Shown: positions 29,848-38,800, counted from the stretch's first letter. The stretch is 64,000 bases of DNA from Candidatus Eremiobacter antarcticus (GCA_003244105.1 QHBK01000006.1:248001-312000), one strand, 5' to 3'. The notes: a model not told the origin generated them from the sequence alone. A program made the numbers and translations.

Positions 29848-30681
29848 TCAGAAGTTGCGCTCTTGGCGCAAGTACTGAACGGTGTTGCGGATGTGCTGGC
29901 TGTCGCCCGCGTCAGGCGACTCGCGCAGGTAGGCTTCCAGGTCTTCGATGGCGCGGTCGTAACGGCGCAGGCGAGCGAATAAGATGCCCCGATCCCGCAG
30001 TTCCGTGGCGTCGTTTGGATCCAATGTCATGCGCAGCTGGATCGCCGAGAGCGCTGCCGGGTAATCCTTCGCTTGACTCAAAGCGTTTTTCAGATTGAGC
30101 AGCACGCGTTTGACGATCGCGCGGTGGGAGACAGGCGCAAGATAGTCGTCACGCCACGTGAGCCTGCCGCGATACAGGCGCTCGACCAGCGCGACGCATT
30201 GCGAAACATCGAGAATCGTGCCGCCGTGGAACGGATCTATGTACAGCCGGCTCGTCGGATCGGGAAAACGGACGACGAAGTGTCCGGGCAGTCCGACGCC
30301 CTCCAACGGCAAGCCGACGCGGCGGCTCACTTCCATCAAGACGATCGACAGCGTGATGGGAATGCCGAGGCGCCGGTCAATGACAGATGCAAGCAGACTG
30401 TTGCCGGCTTCGTCATAACTTTTCTCGTTGCCCCGGAATTGTCCGGTCACGAACAGCGTGCGCAAGACGGAGCCCATCAGCGAATAGGGATCGGAAGCAG
30501 CCGCGCTTGCTTTTGCGCGGCCTGCAAAGGCGTCGAGTTGCGCCACGTAGCGGTCGATTTCGATGCTCGAGTCGTAGACAGCGCAGATCAGCAAGCACGC
30601 GCGGTCGAGCGGGAACTGATCGCTGTCGTCACGTTGGGCGATGAGTTTGGAAAACGCTGCGCTGGCTTGGGCCGAAGTCAT
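29848..30681 (-). CDS. SirB1-type transglutaminase-like protein with TPR tail
   Basis: A 277-residue protein started at ATG 30681 (MTSAQASAAFSKLI); the open frame upstream of it is Arg-rich and falls in the divergent promoter region. The N-terminal domain of the SirB1/transglutaminase-like type includes NSLLASVIDRRLGIPITLSI and GLPGHFVVRF, with His in the second motif. The usual catalytic Cys position in this family (N-S-hydrophobic here) appears as Ser-Leu, so it is likely non-catalytic. A C-terminal pair of TPR helices (RDRGILFARLRRYDRAIEDL) follows. Cellular role is not established for the family. Confidence 0.85.
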   Translation of the reverse strand: MTSAQASAAFSKLIAQRDDSDQFPLDRACLLICAVYDSSIEIDRYVAQLDAFAGRAKASAAASDPYSLMGSVLRTLFVTGQFRGNEKSYDEAGNSLLASVIDRRLGIPITLSIVLMEVSRRVGLPLEGVGLPGHFVVRFPDPTSRLYIDPFHGGTILDVSQCVALVERLYRGRLTWRDDYLAPVSHRAIVKRVLLNLKNALSQAKDYPAALSAIQLRMTLDPNDATELRDRGILFARLRRYDRAIEDLEAYLRESPDAGDSQHIRNTVQYLRQERNF

Positions 30682-30794
30682 GGCCCGCATCGTTCTTGCA
30701 ACCCCGGGCCGACCCCTCGACGCCACAGCCGATCGATGGATGGTCGAGCGCCCGCCGAGGGAGCGCTGCTGCCCGCGCACGAACGCAACGGCCG

Positions 30795-31949
30795 ATGATC
30801 GCATCGGATCGGCTGCTCGCCAGTCGCGGCCAGTTCCCCATTCTGTCGACCTGCACCTATCTCATCAGCAACTCGCTGGGAGCCATGCCGCAGCGTGCCC
30901 GAGACATGCTGACTCAGTATGCCGACGACTGGGCGACAAGGGGCGTGGAAGCGTGGGACGACTGGTTGGCTCTCGTCGATCGCGTTGCCAACGTCATAGC
31001 CGGCATCATCCATGCGCCTGCCGGCAGCATCATGATGCAGCCGAACGTCAGCGTTGCAGAGTCCATGCTCATCTCGTGTTTGGATTTTTCCGGCCCGCGC
31101 AATAAGATCGTCTACTCGGAGTTGGAATTTTCGACGGTTCATTATGTGTGGCAGGCGCAGCGAGCGAACGGCGCAAGGATCGAGGTCGTCAAATCGGATG
31201 ACGGCGTAAGCGTCGACACCCAGCGGGTATGCGACGCCATCGACGAGCACACCATCGCCGTTCCCATCTCGCACGTCATCTTCCGGTCGAGCTACCTGCA
31301 AGACGTCGGCCCGATCGTCGCCAAAGCGCACGCGGTCGGCGCGATGGTGTTCCTCGACGTGTATCAATCCATCGGCACCGTGCCCGTCGACGTCGGCAAA
31401 CTCGGGGTCGATGCCGCCGTGGGTGGAGCGCTGAAATGGCTGTGCGGAGGGCCGGGCGCCGCGTTCCTCTACGTGCGTCCGGATCTGTACGAGCGGCTGC
31501 AGCCCAGCATGGTGGGCTGGTTCTCGCACAAGCGGCCCTTCGATTTCGATATGTCCGGCATGGACTTGTCCGACAGCGCGTGGCGATACGCCGGCGGTAC
31601 ACCGAATCCGGCAGCGTTGTATGCCGCAAGCAGCGGACCCGAGATCGTTGCGGAGATGGGAGTCGAAGCCATTCGAAAGCGGAGCACGGAGCTGACGTCC
31701 TATGCGATCGAGCAGGCGCTCGCGAACGGACTCACGGTGAACACTCCGCTCGCGCCCGCCGCGCGCGGAGGGCACGTGACCGTGGATTTTCCTCTCGCGC
31801 AAGCCGTCAGCCGCGAGCTGATCCGCCGCAATTTCATGGTCGATTGCCGGCCGCGCGCGGGCATCCGGGTGGCGCCTCACTTCTATAACACGCACGCAGA
31901 AGTCGAGGCGGTCTTCGCGGAAATCCGGTCGATCCTTGACGGCCGCTGA
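30795..31949 (+). CDS. class V aminotransferase-fold protein, kynureninase-like
   Basis: A 384-residue PLP enzyme started at ATG 30795 (MIASDRLLASRG). The probable Schiff-base lysine is Lys214 in VGGALKWLCGGPGAAFLYVR, a motif typical of kynureninases. The C-terminal RPRAGIRVAPHFYNT also fits that group. Kynureninase splits kynurenine to anthranilate and alanine, but class V members include other lyases and epimerases, and no other tryptophan-catabolism gene is nearby. The stop overlaps the next gene by 14 nt. No clear ribosome site precedes the chosen start; the divergent gap to the SirB1-type gene is 113 nt. Confidence 0.82.
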   Translation: MIASDRLLASRGQFPILSTCTYLISNSLGAMPQRARDMLTQYADDWATRGVEAWDDWLALVDRVANVIAGIIHAPAGSIMMQPNVSVAESMLISCLDFSGPRNKIVYSELEFSTVHYVWQAQRANGARIEVVKSDDGVSVDTQRVCDAIDEHTIAVPISHVIFRSSYLQDVGPIVAKAHAVGAMVFLDVYQSIGTVPVDVGKLGVDAAVGGALKWLCGGPGAAFLYVRPDLYERLQPSMVGWFSHKRPFDFDMSGMDLSDSAWRYAGGTPNPAALYAASSGPEIVAEMGVEAIRKRSTELTSYAIEQALANGLTVNTPLAPAARGGHVTVDFPLAQAVSRELIRRNFMVDCRPRAGIRVAPHFYNTHAEVEAVFAEIRSILDGR

Positions 31950-33171
31950 CGTCGTGGTGGCAGGCGCGGGACCTGCGGGCTCGGCGGCTGCGCATGTTCT
32001 CGCGTCCGCCGGTCTGCAAGTGCTCGTGCTGGAACGGGCGCGCTTTCCGCGCGACAAGAGCTGCGGCGATGGGGTCACTGCTCACGCGGTCGACATCCTG
32101 ACCGGGATGGGGGTGTCATTCGACGCGTTCGGGCGACAAGCGGTCAAGACGTATGGCGGCCTTATCGGAGCGCCCAACGGCGATGCGTTCCTCGCTCAAG
32201 CGCCGCCCCACAATGGGAAGCCGCCTGAGTGCTGGGTCGTGCCCCGAATGGTCCTCGACGAACGCATTGCTCAGGCCGCTGTGCGCGCCGGCGCGCAGCT
32301 GCGGCAAGGAGCGCTCGTCACTGGCCTCGTGCGCAGGCGCGGCGCGGTGGAGGGCGTGGAGTGGAGCGACGGGGGCGGCGTCAACCGGACTGCGGCCCGG
32401 ATCGTCATCGGCGCTGACGGCGCGCATTCAGCCGTCGCCAAAGCGCTGCGCGTCAAGAACTCGCCGCCCCGCCACCTGGGCTATGCGCTGCGCGGCTATT
32501 TCGCCGATGTGCGGGAGCTGAGCGGCGAGCTTGAGATCTATTACTTCGACGCGGGGCTTTTGCCGGGTTATGGCTGGATCTTTCCGACCGGCCCCGACAC
32601 GGCCAACGTCGGCGTCGGCATCTATTCGGGAGAGCTCAAGCGCTCAAAACGCAAACTGCGCGATATCCTGTCGGCGTTTGTCACTTCTGTGCCGCGCGTG
32701 ACGCGGCAGCTGCAAAGCGCGAGACCTACCGGAAAGGCGGTGGGCTGGCCGCTGCCGGTCTCGAGCGCTCATCGCCGCACGACGTTCGACGGCGCCATGC
32801 TGTGCGGGGATGCAGCGTCGCTGGTGGACCCACTCACGGGCGAGGGCATCTATACCGCTCTCGTTTCGGGGCGTTCTGCCGCCCACGCCGCCATCGAAGC
32901 TTTGAAGAGCGGCGACACGTCGTCGTTCGCGCTGCGCGCGCACGATCGCGAGTGGCGCGCGATAGCCGGCGGCTATCTGTCGTCCGGGCGATTGCTCAAG
33001 AACTTGGCGAAGAGCCCAGTGTTGATGAACCTTATCGTGCGCCGCGGGCGCGAGAATGGCTACTACGCCAGCCGCGCGATCGGCTACGGCTTGGGGACGT
33101 TGGACCGTAGGCGCGCTTTGCGCTCGATCGTCATGCGAGCGCTTTTCAACCCGTCGTTTTTCAGGAACTGA
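31936..33171 (+). CDS. geranylgeranyl reductase family FAD protein
   Basis: A 411-residue flavoprotein starting at TTG 31936. The N-terminal dinucleotide fold is VVAGAGPAGSAAAHVLA, followed by LVLERARFPRDKSCGDGVT, where the Cys of the SCGDG motif is conserved in the family. A second FAD block is GAMLCGDAASLVDPLTGEGI near residue 285, and GWIFPTGPDTANVGVG precedes it. Members saturate isoprenoid chains of chlorophyll, menaquinone or lipids, or act on other substrates. Overlap with the kynureninase-like gene suggests co-translation, but I know of no pathway joining the two. Confidence 0.88.
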   Translation: MTAADVVVAGAGPAGSAAAHVLASAGLQVLVLERARFPRDKSCGDGVTAHAVDILTGMGVSFDAFGRQAVKTYGGLIGAPNGDAFLAQAPPHNGKPPECWVVPRMVLDERIAQAAVRAGAQLRQGALVTGLVRRRGAVEGVEWSDGGGVNRTAARIVIGADGAHSAVAKALRVKNSPPRHLGYALRGYFADVRELSGELEIYYFDAGLLPGYGWIFPTGPDTANVGVGIYSGELKRSKRKLRDILSAFVTSVPRVTRQLQSARPTGKAVGWPLPVSSAHRRTTFDGAMLCGDAASLVDPLTGEGIYTALVSGRSAAHAAIEALKSGDTSSFALRAHDREWRAIAGGYLSSGRLLKNLAKSPVLMNLIVRRGRENGYYASRAIGYGLGTLDRRRALRSIVMRALFNPSFFRN

Positions 33172-33191
33172 CCGCCGACAAAGGAGCGAGC

Positions 33192-33557
33192 ATGCCAAGA
33201 GTCGTCCACTTCGAGATCCACGCCGACGATCCGGAACGCGCGTCGAAGTTCTACTCAACCGTATTCGACTAGAAGATCGAGAGGTTCGACGGCCCGCAGG
33301 ACTACTGGCTCGCACAAACCGGCAGCGAGGAGGAGCCCGGCATCAACGGCGGCCTGCTGAAGCGGATGGCGCCCAGCTTGAGCGTCATCAATACGATAAA
33401 TGTCTCCTCATTGGATCAGTACATCGAGACGGTGACCAAGAACGGCGGCAAGCTTTTACGCAGGCAGACCGTACCGGGCGTGGGATACTTGGCCTATTGC
33501 ACGGACACCGAAGAGAACGCGTTCGGCATGCTGCAGCCCGACGTCAACGCACGATAG
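33192..33557 (+). pseudogene. VOC (glyoxalase-like) protein interrupted by an amber codon
   Basis: ATG 33192 has AGGAG upstream and opens a frame of 122 codons that reads as a normal VOC/glyoxalase-fold protein: VVHFEIHADDPERASKFY, then after the break KIERFDGPQDYWL, then GINGGLLKRM, and YLAYCTDTEENAFGMLQ. It is broken only by TAG at 33270-33272, codon 27. Related proteins have Trp there (VFGWKIE), so TGG to TAG by one base is the simplest reading. The rest of the frame is intact, which points to a recent mutation or a consensus error. Confidence 0.8.
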
Positions 33558-33577
33558 ATTGAAGTGACGCGGGAATG

Positions 33578-34861
33578 CTAGAAACGGTCGAGGATGAGCG
33601 GCCGCTGCCGTCGCTTCTCCCGGCCGATCTGCACGGCTTGCGTCAGGTCACGTACCTGTGAAGCTTCCGGGGCCCCGAAAATGTCGGCGACGATCTCGCC
33701 TCGCTCGACGTGATCGCCCGCTGCTTTGCGAAAGCGCAATCCGCCGCGGTGGACGTCGCCCTTTGGCGCGGCAGAGTTTGCCCGCACAAACTGACCGCAG
33801 GCGTGCGCATCGATCCACCCGATGACGCCGGTTGAGGCGGCTTGAATGGTACCGGATGGTTGCAACGTGCGGTTGAAGAGATCGAGGCGGCCGCCCTGAG
33901 CTGCGACCATCTCGGAAAACCTGCGCAAGCCCGCTCCTTGCTGCAACGCTTCCCGAACGCGCACGCGCGATGTCTCTGGTGCGGTGGCGCCGTCCGCTGC
34001 AAGGAGCGCCGCCGCAACTTCGATCGCAAGCTCCCGCAGCGATTCCGACGGCCAGCCATCATTTTCCAACACTGCCAGAGCCTCGTCCAGCTCGAGCGCA
34101 TCGCCGACGGAGCGGGCCAAAGGCTGATCCATGTCGGTGATGAGCACATCCACTCGGCGGCCAAGTCTGCGTCCGACGTGCGACATCATCTCTCCCAACG
34201 TCCGCGCTTCAGGGAGCGATCGCATGAACGCTCCGCAACCGCACGTGACGTCAAGCACCATGGCATCCGCTCCGCCCGCCATCTTCTTGCTCACCACCGA
34301 GGCGGCGATGAGCGGCGCGCTGCGGACCGTGCCGGTGCGATTGCGCAACGCATAAAGAAGTTTGTCTGCCGGCGCCAGCTCATCCGTAGCATGCGCGATC
34401 GCGCATCCCACCCGGGCCACTTGGCCGATGAACTCTTCGACCGTGAGGTCGCTGCGCAAGGCGGGAATGCACTCGAGCTTGTCGATGGTCCCTCCGGTAT
34501 GCCCGAGCGCGCGGCCGGCGAGCTTCGCGACTCGAGCTCCGCACGCCGCGGCCAGCGGCACCGCGATCAAGCTGACCGCATCGCCGACGCCGCCCGTGGA
34601 ATGCTTGTCGACGATCGGTCTGAACTCCGGAGGCCATTCGATGATGCGGCCGGACTTCGCCATCGCCTCCGTCAACGCAGTCGTCTCCTCGAACGACATG
34701 CCTCGATCGCATACCGCTTGCAGCCAAGCAGTCATCAGGCGATCGTCGATCTCGCCCGCCTGGTAGCCGCGGATCAGTTCGCGGATCTCGGGCGGGCTGT
34801 GCTCGCCTCCGGTCTGCTTCGTTTGTGCGAGCGTTTGAGCGAGCCGGCTTGATGACGTCAT
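33578..34861 (-). CDS. deoA: thymidine/pyrimidine-nucleoside phosphorylase
   Basis: A 427-residue enzyme that splits thymidine (or pyrimidine nucleosides) with phosphate to base plus deoxyribose-1-phosphate. I start it at ATG 34861, which overlaps the nth stop as ATGA. Marks are VDKHSTGGVGDAVSLI (phosphate loop) near residue 83, KLAGRALGHTGGTIDKLECI, and KMAGGADAMVLDVTCGCGAF. The C-terminal domain near residues 345-427 carries the biotinyl-like fold of the family (GDHVERGEIVADIFG). Sequence alone does not separate DeoA from Pdp specificity. Confidence 0.92.
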   Translation of the reverse strand: MTSSSRLAQTLAQTKQTGGEHSPPEIRELIRGYQAGEIDDRLMTAWLQAVCDRGMSFEETTALTEAMAKSGRIIEWPPEFRPIVDKHSTGGVGDAVSLIAVPLAAACGARVAKLAGRALGHTGGTIDKLECIPALRSDLTVEEFIGQVARVGCAIAHATDELAPADKLLYALRNRTGTVRSAPLIAASVVSKKMAGGADAMVLDVTCGCGAFMRSLPEARTLGEMMSHVGRRLGRRVDVLITDMDQPLARSVGDALELDEALAVLENDGWPSESLRELAIEVAAALLAADGATAPETSRVRVREALQQGAGLRRFSEMVAAQGGRLDLFNRTLQPSGTIQAASTGVIGWIDAHACGQFVRANSAAPKGDVHRGGLRFRKAAGDHVERGEIVADIFGAPEASQVRDLTQAVQIGREKRRQRPLILDRF

Positions 34862-35559
34862 GGGGGAGGCCGCCGGACCTTCGCTTTGGGCGCTCGAGAC
34901 GCACGCTGTGCGCGAGCGCGCAGGAAGTATTTCGCGCTCGGGCACAGATCGAGCAACGGACAACGCGGGCATTCAGGGATGCGCGCGTGGCAGATCTCGC
35001 GCCCGTGGTGGATGAGCCAGTGATGCGCCTGCGACCACTGAGCGCGGGGCACGACTTTCATGAGTTGGTGCTCGGCCTTCTCGGGCGTCTTGGCACGGAC
35101 CAGCCGCAAGCGATTGGCAACGCGGAAGACATGCGTGTCCACCGCGATGGCATCGCGCTCATACGCGACCGCCAGCACGACATTGGCAGTCTTTCGCCCG
35201 ACGCCCGGGAGCTCGAGCAGGTCCTCCATCGTGTCCGGAATGCGGCCCCCCAGCTCTGCGATCTTGCGCGAGGCGGCCACGATGTTCTTCGCCTTGGAGC
35301 GGTACAAGCCGCACGTCTTGATATACGGCTCTACATCTTTTGGCTCAGGCCTCGCCAACGCGGCAGCGTTGGGGTATGCGCGGAAGAGAGCCGGCGTCAC
35401 GAGATTGACGCGTGCGTCGGTGCACTGCGCCGATAAGATGACCGCGATGAGCAGCTCGAAGTCGTTGCGATAACGGAGAGCAGTGGTCGCGCCCGCATAG
35501 ACCGACGCGAGCCGCGAAAGGACTGCGCGACGCCGCTGGTCGCGCGCTACGGAAGCCAA
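34858..35559 (-). CDS. nth: endonuclease III
   Basis: A 233-residue DNA glycosylase/AP lyase removing oxidised pyrimidines. The helix-hairpin-helix LLELPGVGRKTANVVL holds the catalytic Lys, and VDTHVFRVANRL holds the catalytic Asp. The [4Fe-4S] ligands follow the standard C-X6-C-X2-C-X5-C in CHARIPECPRCPLLDLC. A basic tail (RAQRASRAPKAKVRR) follows the cluster. It overlaps mutY by 13 nt at its start and deoA at its stop. Confidence 0.96.
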   Translation of the reverse strand: MASVARDQRRRAVLSRLASVYAGATTALRYRNDFELLIAVILSAQCTDARVNLVTPALFRAYPNAAALARPEPKDVEPYIKTCGLYRSKAKNIVAASRKIAELGGRIPDTMEDLLELPGVGRKTANVVLAVAYERDAIAVDTHVFRVANRLRLVRAKTPEKAEHQLMKVVPRAQWSQAHHWLIHHGREICHARIPECPRCPLLDLCPSAKYFLRARAQRASRAPKAKVRRPPP

Positions 35560-36455
35560 ACGCGCCGCCGGCGCCGATCGATGCGCAGCAACCCTTCCCT
35601 TCGCAAGTCATCGACGAGAGAGGCGATGCGAGCGCCCTCCGCTTTGGGCGATCCGTCCTTCGCCTCGGACAGCAATCGCGCGACGGGCATGCTGCCTACG
35701 CCGCTGAGGATGCGGATGATGCGTCCGCGGAAAAAGCGCGGCGATCCCGCGAACGCGGCCTTGCGCGGAGCGGCGGATCCCGATGGCCTCCGCGGCAGCG
35801 CACGAGCGACCTTTGGCGCGAACCTGCAGGTCATCAACGCCGGACAACCTTCGCAGCGCGGAGACGAACGGCAATGGAGCGCGGCGACATCCATCAACGC
35901 CTGGCACCAGCGCCGAGCTGCTCGCGCGGGAAAAACCCGCGCTGCCGCGCGTCGCAACACGGCAGCGCTGACCGAGTCGCGGCCGAACAGCACGCGGCTC
36001 AAGACCCTGCGGACGTTGGTGTCGATGGCCGGATGCGGCTTCCCATATGCGAAGCTCGCGATGGCGCAGGCCGTGTACGTCCCGATCCCGGGCAGCGCGC
36101 GAAGCTGCTCCACGTCGTCTGGAACGACGCCGCCGTGCCGCTGGGCGATGATCTTGGCACAGCGCCACAGGCGCAGGCCCCGGCTGTTGTAGCCAAGCCC
36201 GATCCAAGCGCGCACGACGTCGCGCAGGCGCGCGGATGCGAGCACGTGCACGGTGGGGAAGCGCGCGAGAAACCGTTCGTATTTGGGGATGACGCGGTTC
36301 ACTTGCGTCTGCTGCAGCATCACTTCGGAGACGAGGATGTGATACGCGTCTTGCGAGCGGCGCCATGGCAGATCGCGACGATGACGGCTGTAAAATCTCA
36401 AGACCGCTGAGCGAAACAGTCGAACGTGCTCGTCTTGTTCATCCAGTGGCGTCAC
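35547..36455 (-). CDS. mutY: A/G-specific adenine glycosylase
   Basis: A 302-residue glycosylase that removes adenine opposite 8-oxoguanine. It has LPWRRSQDAYHILVSEVMLQ with the catalytic Glu, the hairpin RALPGIGTYTACAI, and PAIDTNVRRVLSR with the catalytic Asp. The cluster ligands read C-X5-C-X2-C-X5-C (CRSSPRCEGCPALMTC), one residue tighter in the first interval than the common X6. The C-terminus is a short winged-helix-like segment (LVDDLRREGLLRI) in place of the NUDIX-like MutT domain of enteric MutY, as I recall for actinobacterial forms. It forms a repair operon with nth. Confidence 0.92.
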   Translation of the reverse strand: MTPLDEQDEHVRLFRSAVLRFYSRHRRDLPWRRSQDAYHILVSEVMLQQTQVNRVIPKYERFLARFPTVHVLASARLRDVVRAWIGLGYNSRGLRLWRCAKIIAQRHGGVVPDDVEQLRALPGIGTYTACAIASFAYGKPHPAIDTNVRRVLSRVLFGRDSVSAAVLRRAAARVFPARAARRWCQALMDVAALHCRSSPRCEGCPALMTCRFAPKVARALPRRPSGSAAPRKAAFAGSPRFFRGRIIRILSGVGSMPVARLLSEAKDGSPKAEGARIASLVDDLRREGLLRIDRRRRRVWLP

Positions 36456-36552
36456 GCACGCGCGGTTTCTCGCGCACTTCAGCCGTCCCTGGCGGCGGCA
36501 CCACGCGGACCTTTGACAGTCTGCTTCCCGGTATGCCTTCTAAGGAGAGGGC

Positions 36553-37293
36553 GTGCACGGGGGCGAAGGCCGTCGTGCCATGCCCTCTCCCAACGGATCG
36601 TCCGAGCAGCGTTACCCCGGCCGCCTCTTCGTCGTCGAAGGAGTGGACGGCTCTGGGAAGAGCACGCAGATCGCGCTGCTGCACGAATGGCTCAAATCGG
36701 AAGGCTATGCGGTGAAGTTCTCCGAGTGGAACTCCTCGCCGCTCGTCAAGACGACCACCTCGCGCGGCAAGAAGCGCCACCTGCTGACCCCCACGACGTT
36801 CAGCCTCATCCACGCCACCGACTTCGCGGACCGCAGCGAGCACGAGATCGTCCCCTTTCTCAAAGCTGGGGCGATCGTGTTGTGCGACCGCTATGCGTAC
36901 ACGGCGTTCGCCCGCGACGTCGCGCGCGGGGTCACGAGACGCTGGGTGCGCTCCTTGTACCGTTTCGCCGCGCCGCCGACCGTGACGTTCTACTTCCGCT
37001 TGCCGCTCGAAGTGGCGCTCAATCGCATCGTCCAGGGAAGGCCCGACCTCAAGTACTACGAGGCCGGCTTGGACATCGGCCTTTCACGGGACCCTTTGGA
37101 GTCGTTCAAACTCTTCCAAGGGCGCATCGTCGAAGAGTACGAGAACATGACGAGTGAATTCAATTTCACCGTGATGGACGCGACGCGCACCATCGAAGAC
37201 CAGCAGCGCCAGATGCGCGCCATCGTCAAGAAGCACTTGCCGCGCAGACGGCGGCTCGTCGGGGTCGAGGAGAAAGCCGCGCTCAGCTCGTGA
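36553..37293 (+). CDS. thymidylate-kinase-like protein A
   Basis: A 246-residue P-loop nucleoside-monophosphate-kinase fold protein started at GTG 36553 with AAGGAG 6 nt upstream. The P-loop is intact (VEGVDGSGKST, Lys36), and VLCDRYAYTAFARDVARG matches the DRY block of Tmk. The loop that in classical dTMP kinases reads REPGGT, contacting the nucleotide, is replaced by SEWNSSPLVKTTTSRGKK, so the acceptor may not be dTMP. It overlaps the next, related gene by GTGA and heads a four-gene coupled cluster. Confidence 0.85.
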   Translation: MHGGEGRRAMPSPNGSSEQRYPGRLFVVEGVDGSGKSTQIALLHEWLKSEGYAVKFSEWNSSPLVKTTTSRGKKRHLLTPTTFSLIHATDFADRSEHEIVPFLKAGAIVLCDRYAYTAFARDVARGVTRRWVRSLYRFAAPPTVTFYFRLPLEVALNRIVQGRPDLKYYEAGLDIGLSRDPLESFKLFQGRIVEEYENMTSEFNFTVMDATRTIEDQQRQMRAIVKKHLPRRRRLVGVEEKAALSS

Positions 37294-37985
37294 AGACGCT
37301 GACGTTCTACGGCGACCGCCCGACCTATCTGGAGAACGTCGGCGACGTCCGGGGCAAGCTGATCGTCGTCGAAGGACCCGACAAAGTCGGGCGCTCAACG
37401 CAGGTCGCAGAGCTGCGCCGCTGGCTCGAGAGCCGCGGCAGCGCCGTCATTGAGACCGGATTCACCCGCTCGGAACTGGCCGGCAAAGGGATCAAACAGG
37501 CCAAGCAAGGCCACACGCTCGGCTCCAACACGCTGTTCTTGTACTACGCGACCGACTTCGCCGACATCGTCGAAGGGCAGATCATCCCGGGCTTGCGAGC
37601 CGGCTACATCATCCTCGCGGACCGCTACATCTATTCCGCGATCGCTCGCGCGGTCGTGCGAGGAGCCGACCCGCAATGGATCCGCGAGGTGTACGGCTTC
37701 GCTCCGGTGCCCGATGCGGTGCTGTATCTGAAGATCAGCGTCAGCGGGCTGATCGAACGCACCATCAACGCGGGCAAGGGCTTCAACTACTGGGAGTCAG
37801 GCATGGACCTGCGCTTGGGAAACGACATGTTCGACTCGTTCAAGGAGTATCAAGCGCGCATCTTGCGTCAGTTCGACAGCATGGTGACCGAGTACGGATT
37901 TCAGACGATCGATGCTAGCCGCCCGGCCGATGAGGTAGGCGATGATCTGCGAGCAGCGATCGACCGCATTCTCGTCCTTGCGTGA
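37290..37985 (+). CDS. thymidylate-kinase-like protein B with altered P-loop
   Basis: A 231-residue paralogue of the preceding protein, sharing the sequence ATDFAD and the block LADRYIYSAIARAVVRGA. Its Walker A reads VEGPDKVGRST, so the invariant Lys is Arg35; arginine there usually weakens or abolishes ATP hydrolysis. The REPGGT loop is again missing (ETGFTRSELAGKGIKQ). It could be a regulatory or heterodimer partner of protein A, or an enzyme with changed chemistry. Coupled by GTGA on both sides. Confidence 0.85.
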   Translation: MKTLTFYGDRPTYLENVGDVRGKLIVVEGPDKVGRSTQVAELRRWLESRGSAVIETGFTRSELAGKGIKQAKQGHTLGSNTLFLYYATDFADIVEGQIIPGLRAGYIILADRYIYSAIARAVVRGADPQWIREVYGFAPVPDAVLYLKISVSGLIERTINAGKGFNYWESGMDLRLGNDMFDSFKEYQARILRQFDSMVTEYGFQTIDASRPADEVGDDLRAAIDRILVLA

Positions 37986-38800
37986 CCGCGCGTCTGTGGT
38001 TTGGCGTTTCAAGCTGGAACTTCAAGGACTGGATCGGCCCTTTCTATGCGCCCGGCACCAAACCGCCAGACATGCTGGCCGACTATGCCCGCGTTTTTCC
38101 GACCGTTGAGGTCGATTCGTCCTTCTACGGCATTCCTCGCCAGACGACGATCGAGAAGTGGCGTCAGCGCGTGGGAAGCAGCTTTCGCTTCTCAGTAAAG
38201 ACGCCGTCGGCCGTCACGCACGAGCGCCGCTTCGTCGGCGCGGGCAAGCTGTTCTCGATCTTCTTGGAGCGCGTCAAGCTGTTCGGAGATAAACTCGGGC
38301 CAGTGCTGATCCAATGCCCCCCGGATTTCGCGCCCACGGCCGAAAACCGCCTTGCGCTCTTCGAGTTCTTGGAGACGGAGCTGCCGGCAGGCGTACGCGT
38401 GGCGCTCGAGTTGCGCGACACGCGCTGGTATGACGACGAGCTGTTCTCACAGTCGAAGCGAGTTGGTTGCACATTGGCGCTCACGGAAGGCGGCCATGCG
38501 GACGTCGCGCATGCCGCGCGCATCGCCGGCCGGCTCGCGAGCGACGCGCCTGCCGATTTCGCATACGTCCGCTGGCTTGGAACCCAGACCTTCGAGCGCT
38601 ACGACCGAGTGCAGGCCGACCGCAGCGCGTCGCTGGACGCATGGGAGCGCATGCTGCGGCCGTTGCAAGATAGACTCGACGACATCTTCGCTTACGCGAG
38701 CAACGATTACCAGGGCTACGCTCCCGGGACCGCACGCGCGATGCTGGCGCGTCTCGGACAGCCGCTGCCCGCTGAGACGGCGCAGCCGCGCCTGCTGTGA
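37982..38800 (+). CDS. DUF72 family protein
   Basis: A 272-residue TIM-barrel protein of the DUF72 (YecE-type) family, recognised by GVSSWNFKDWIGPFYAPGTK, FPTVEVDSSFYGIPR near residue 40, FSVKTPSAVTHERR, VALELRDTRWYDDEL near residue 140 and FAYASNDYQGYAPGTA near the end. No reaction is established; the fold resembles endonuclease IV and xylose isomerase barrels. The start is GTG in a GTGA overlap with kinase B, and its own stop overlaps the flavoprotein gene in the same way. Confidence 0.9.
   Translation: MTARLWFGVSSWNFKDWIGPFYAPGTKPPDMLADYARVFPTVEVDSSFYGIPRQTTIEKWRQRVGSSFRFSVKTPSAVTHERRFVGAGKLFSIFLERVKLFGDKLGPVLIQCPPDFAPTAENRLALFEFLETELPAGVRVALELRDTRWYDDELFSQSKRVGCTLALTEGGHADVAHAARIAGRLASDAPADFAYVRWLGTQTFERYDRVQADRSASLDAWERMLRPLQDRLDDIFAYASNDYQGYAPGTARAMLARLGQPLPAETAQPRLL

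Noticed and set aside
33270-33272. TAG in the VOC gene as pyrrolysine or a reassigned codon
   Set aside because: TAG is used as the normal stop of other genes here (for example the peroxiredoxin at 57532), and the site corresponds to Trp, one base away.
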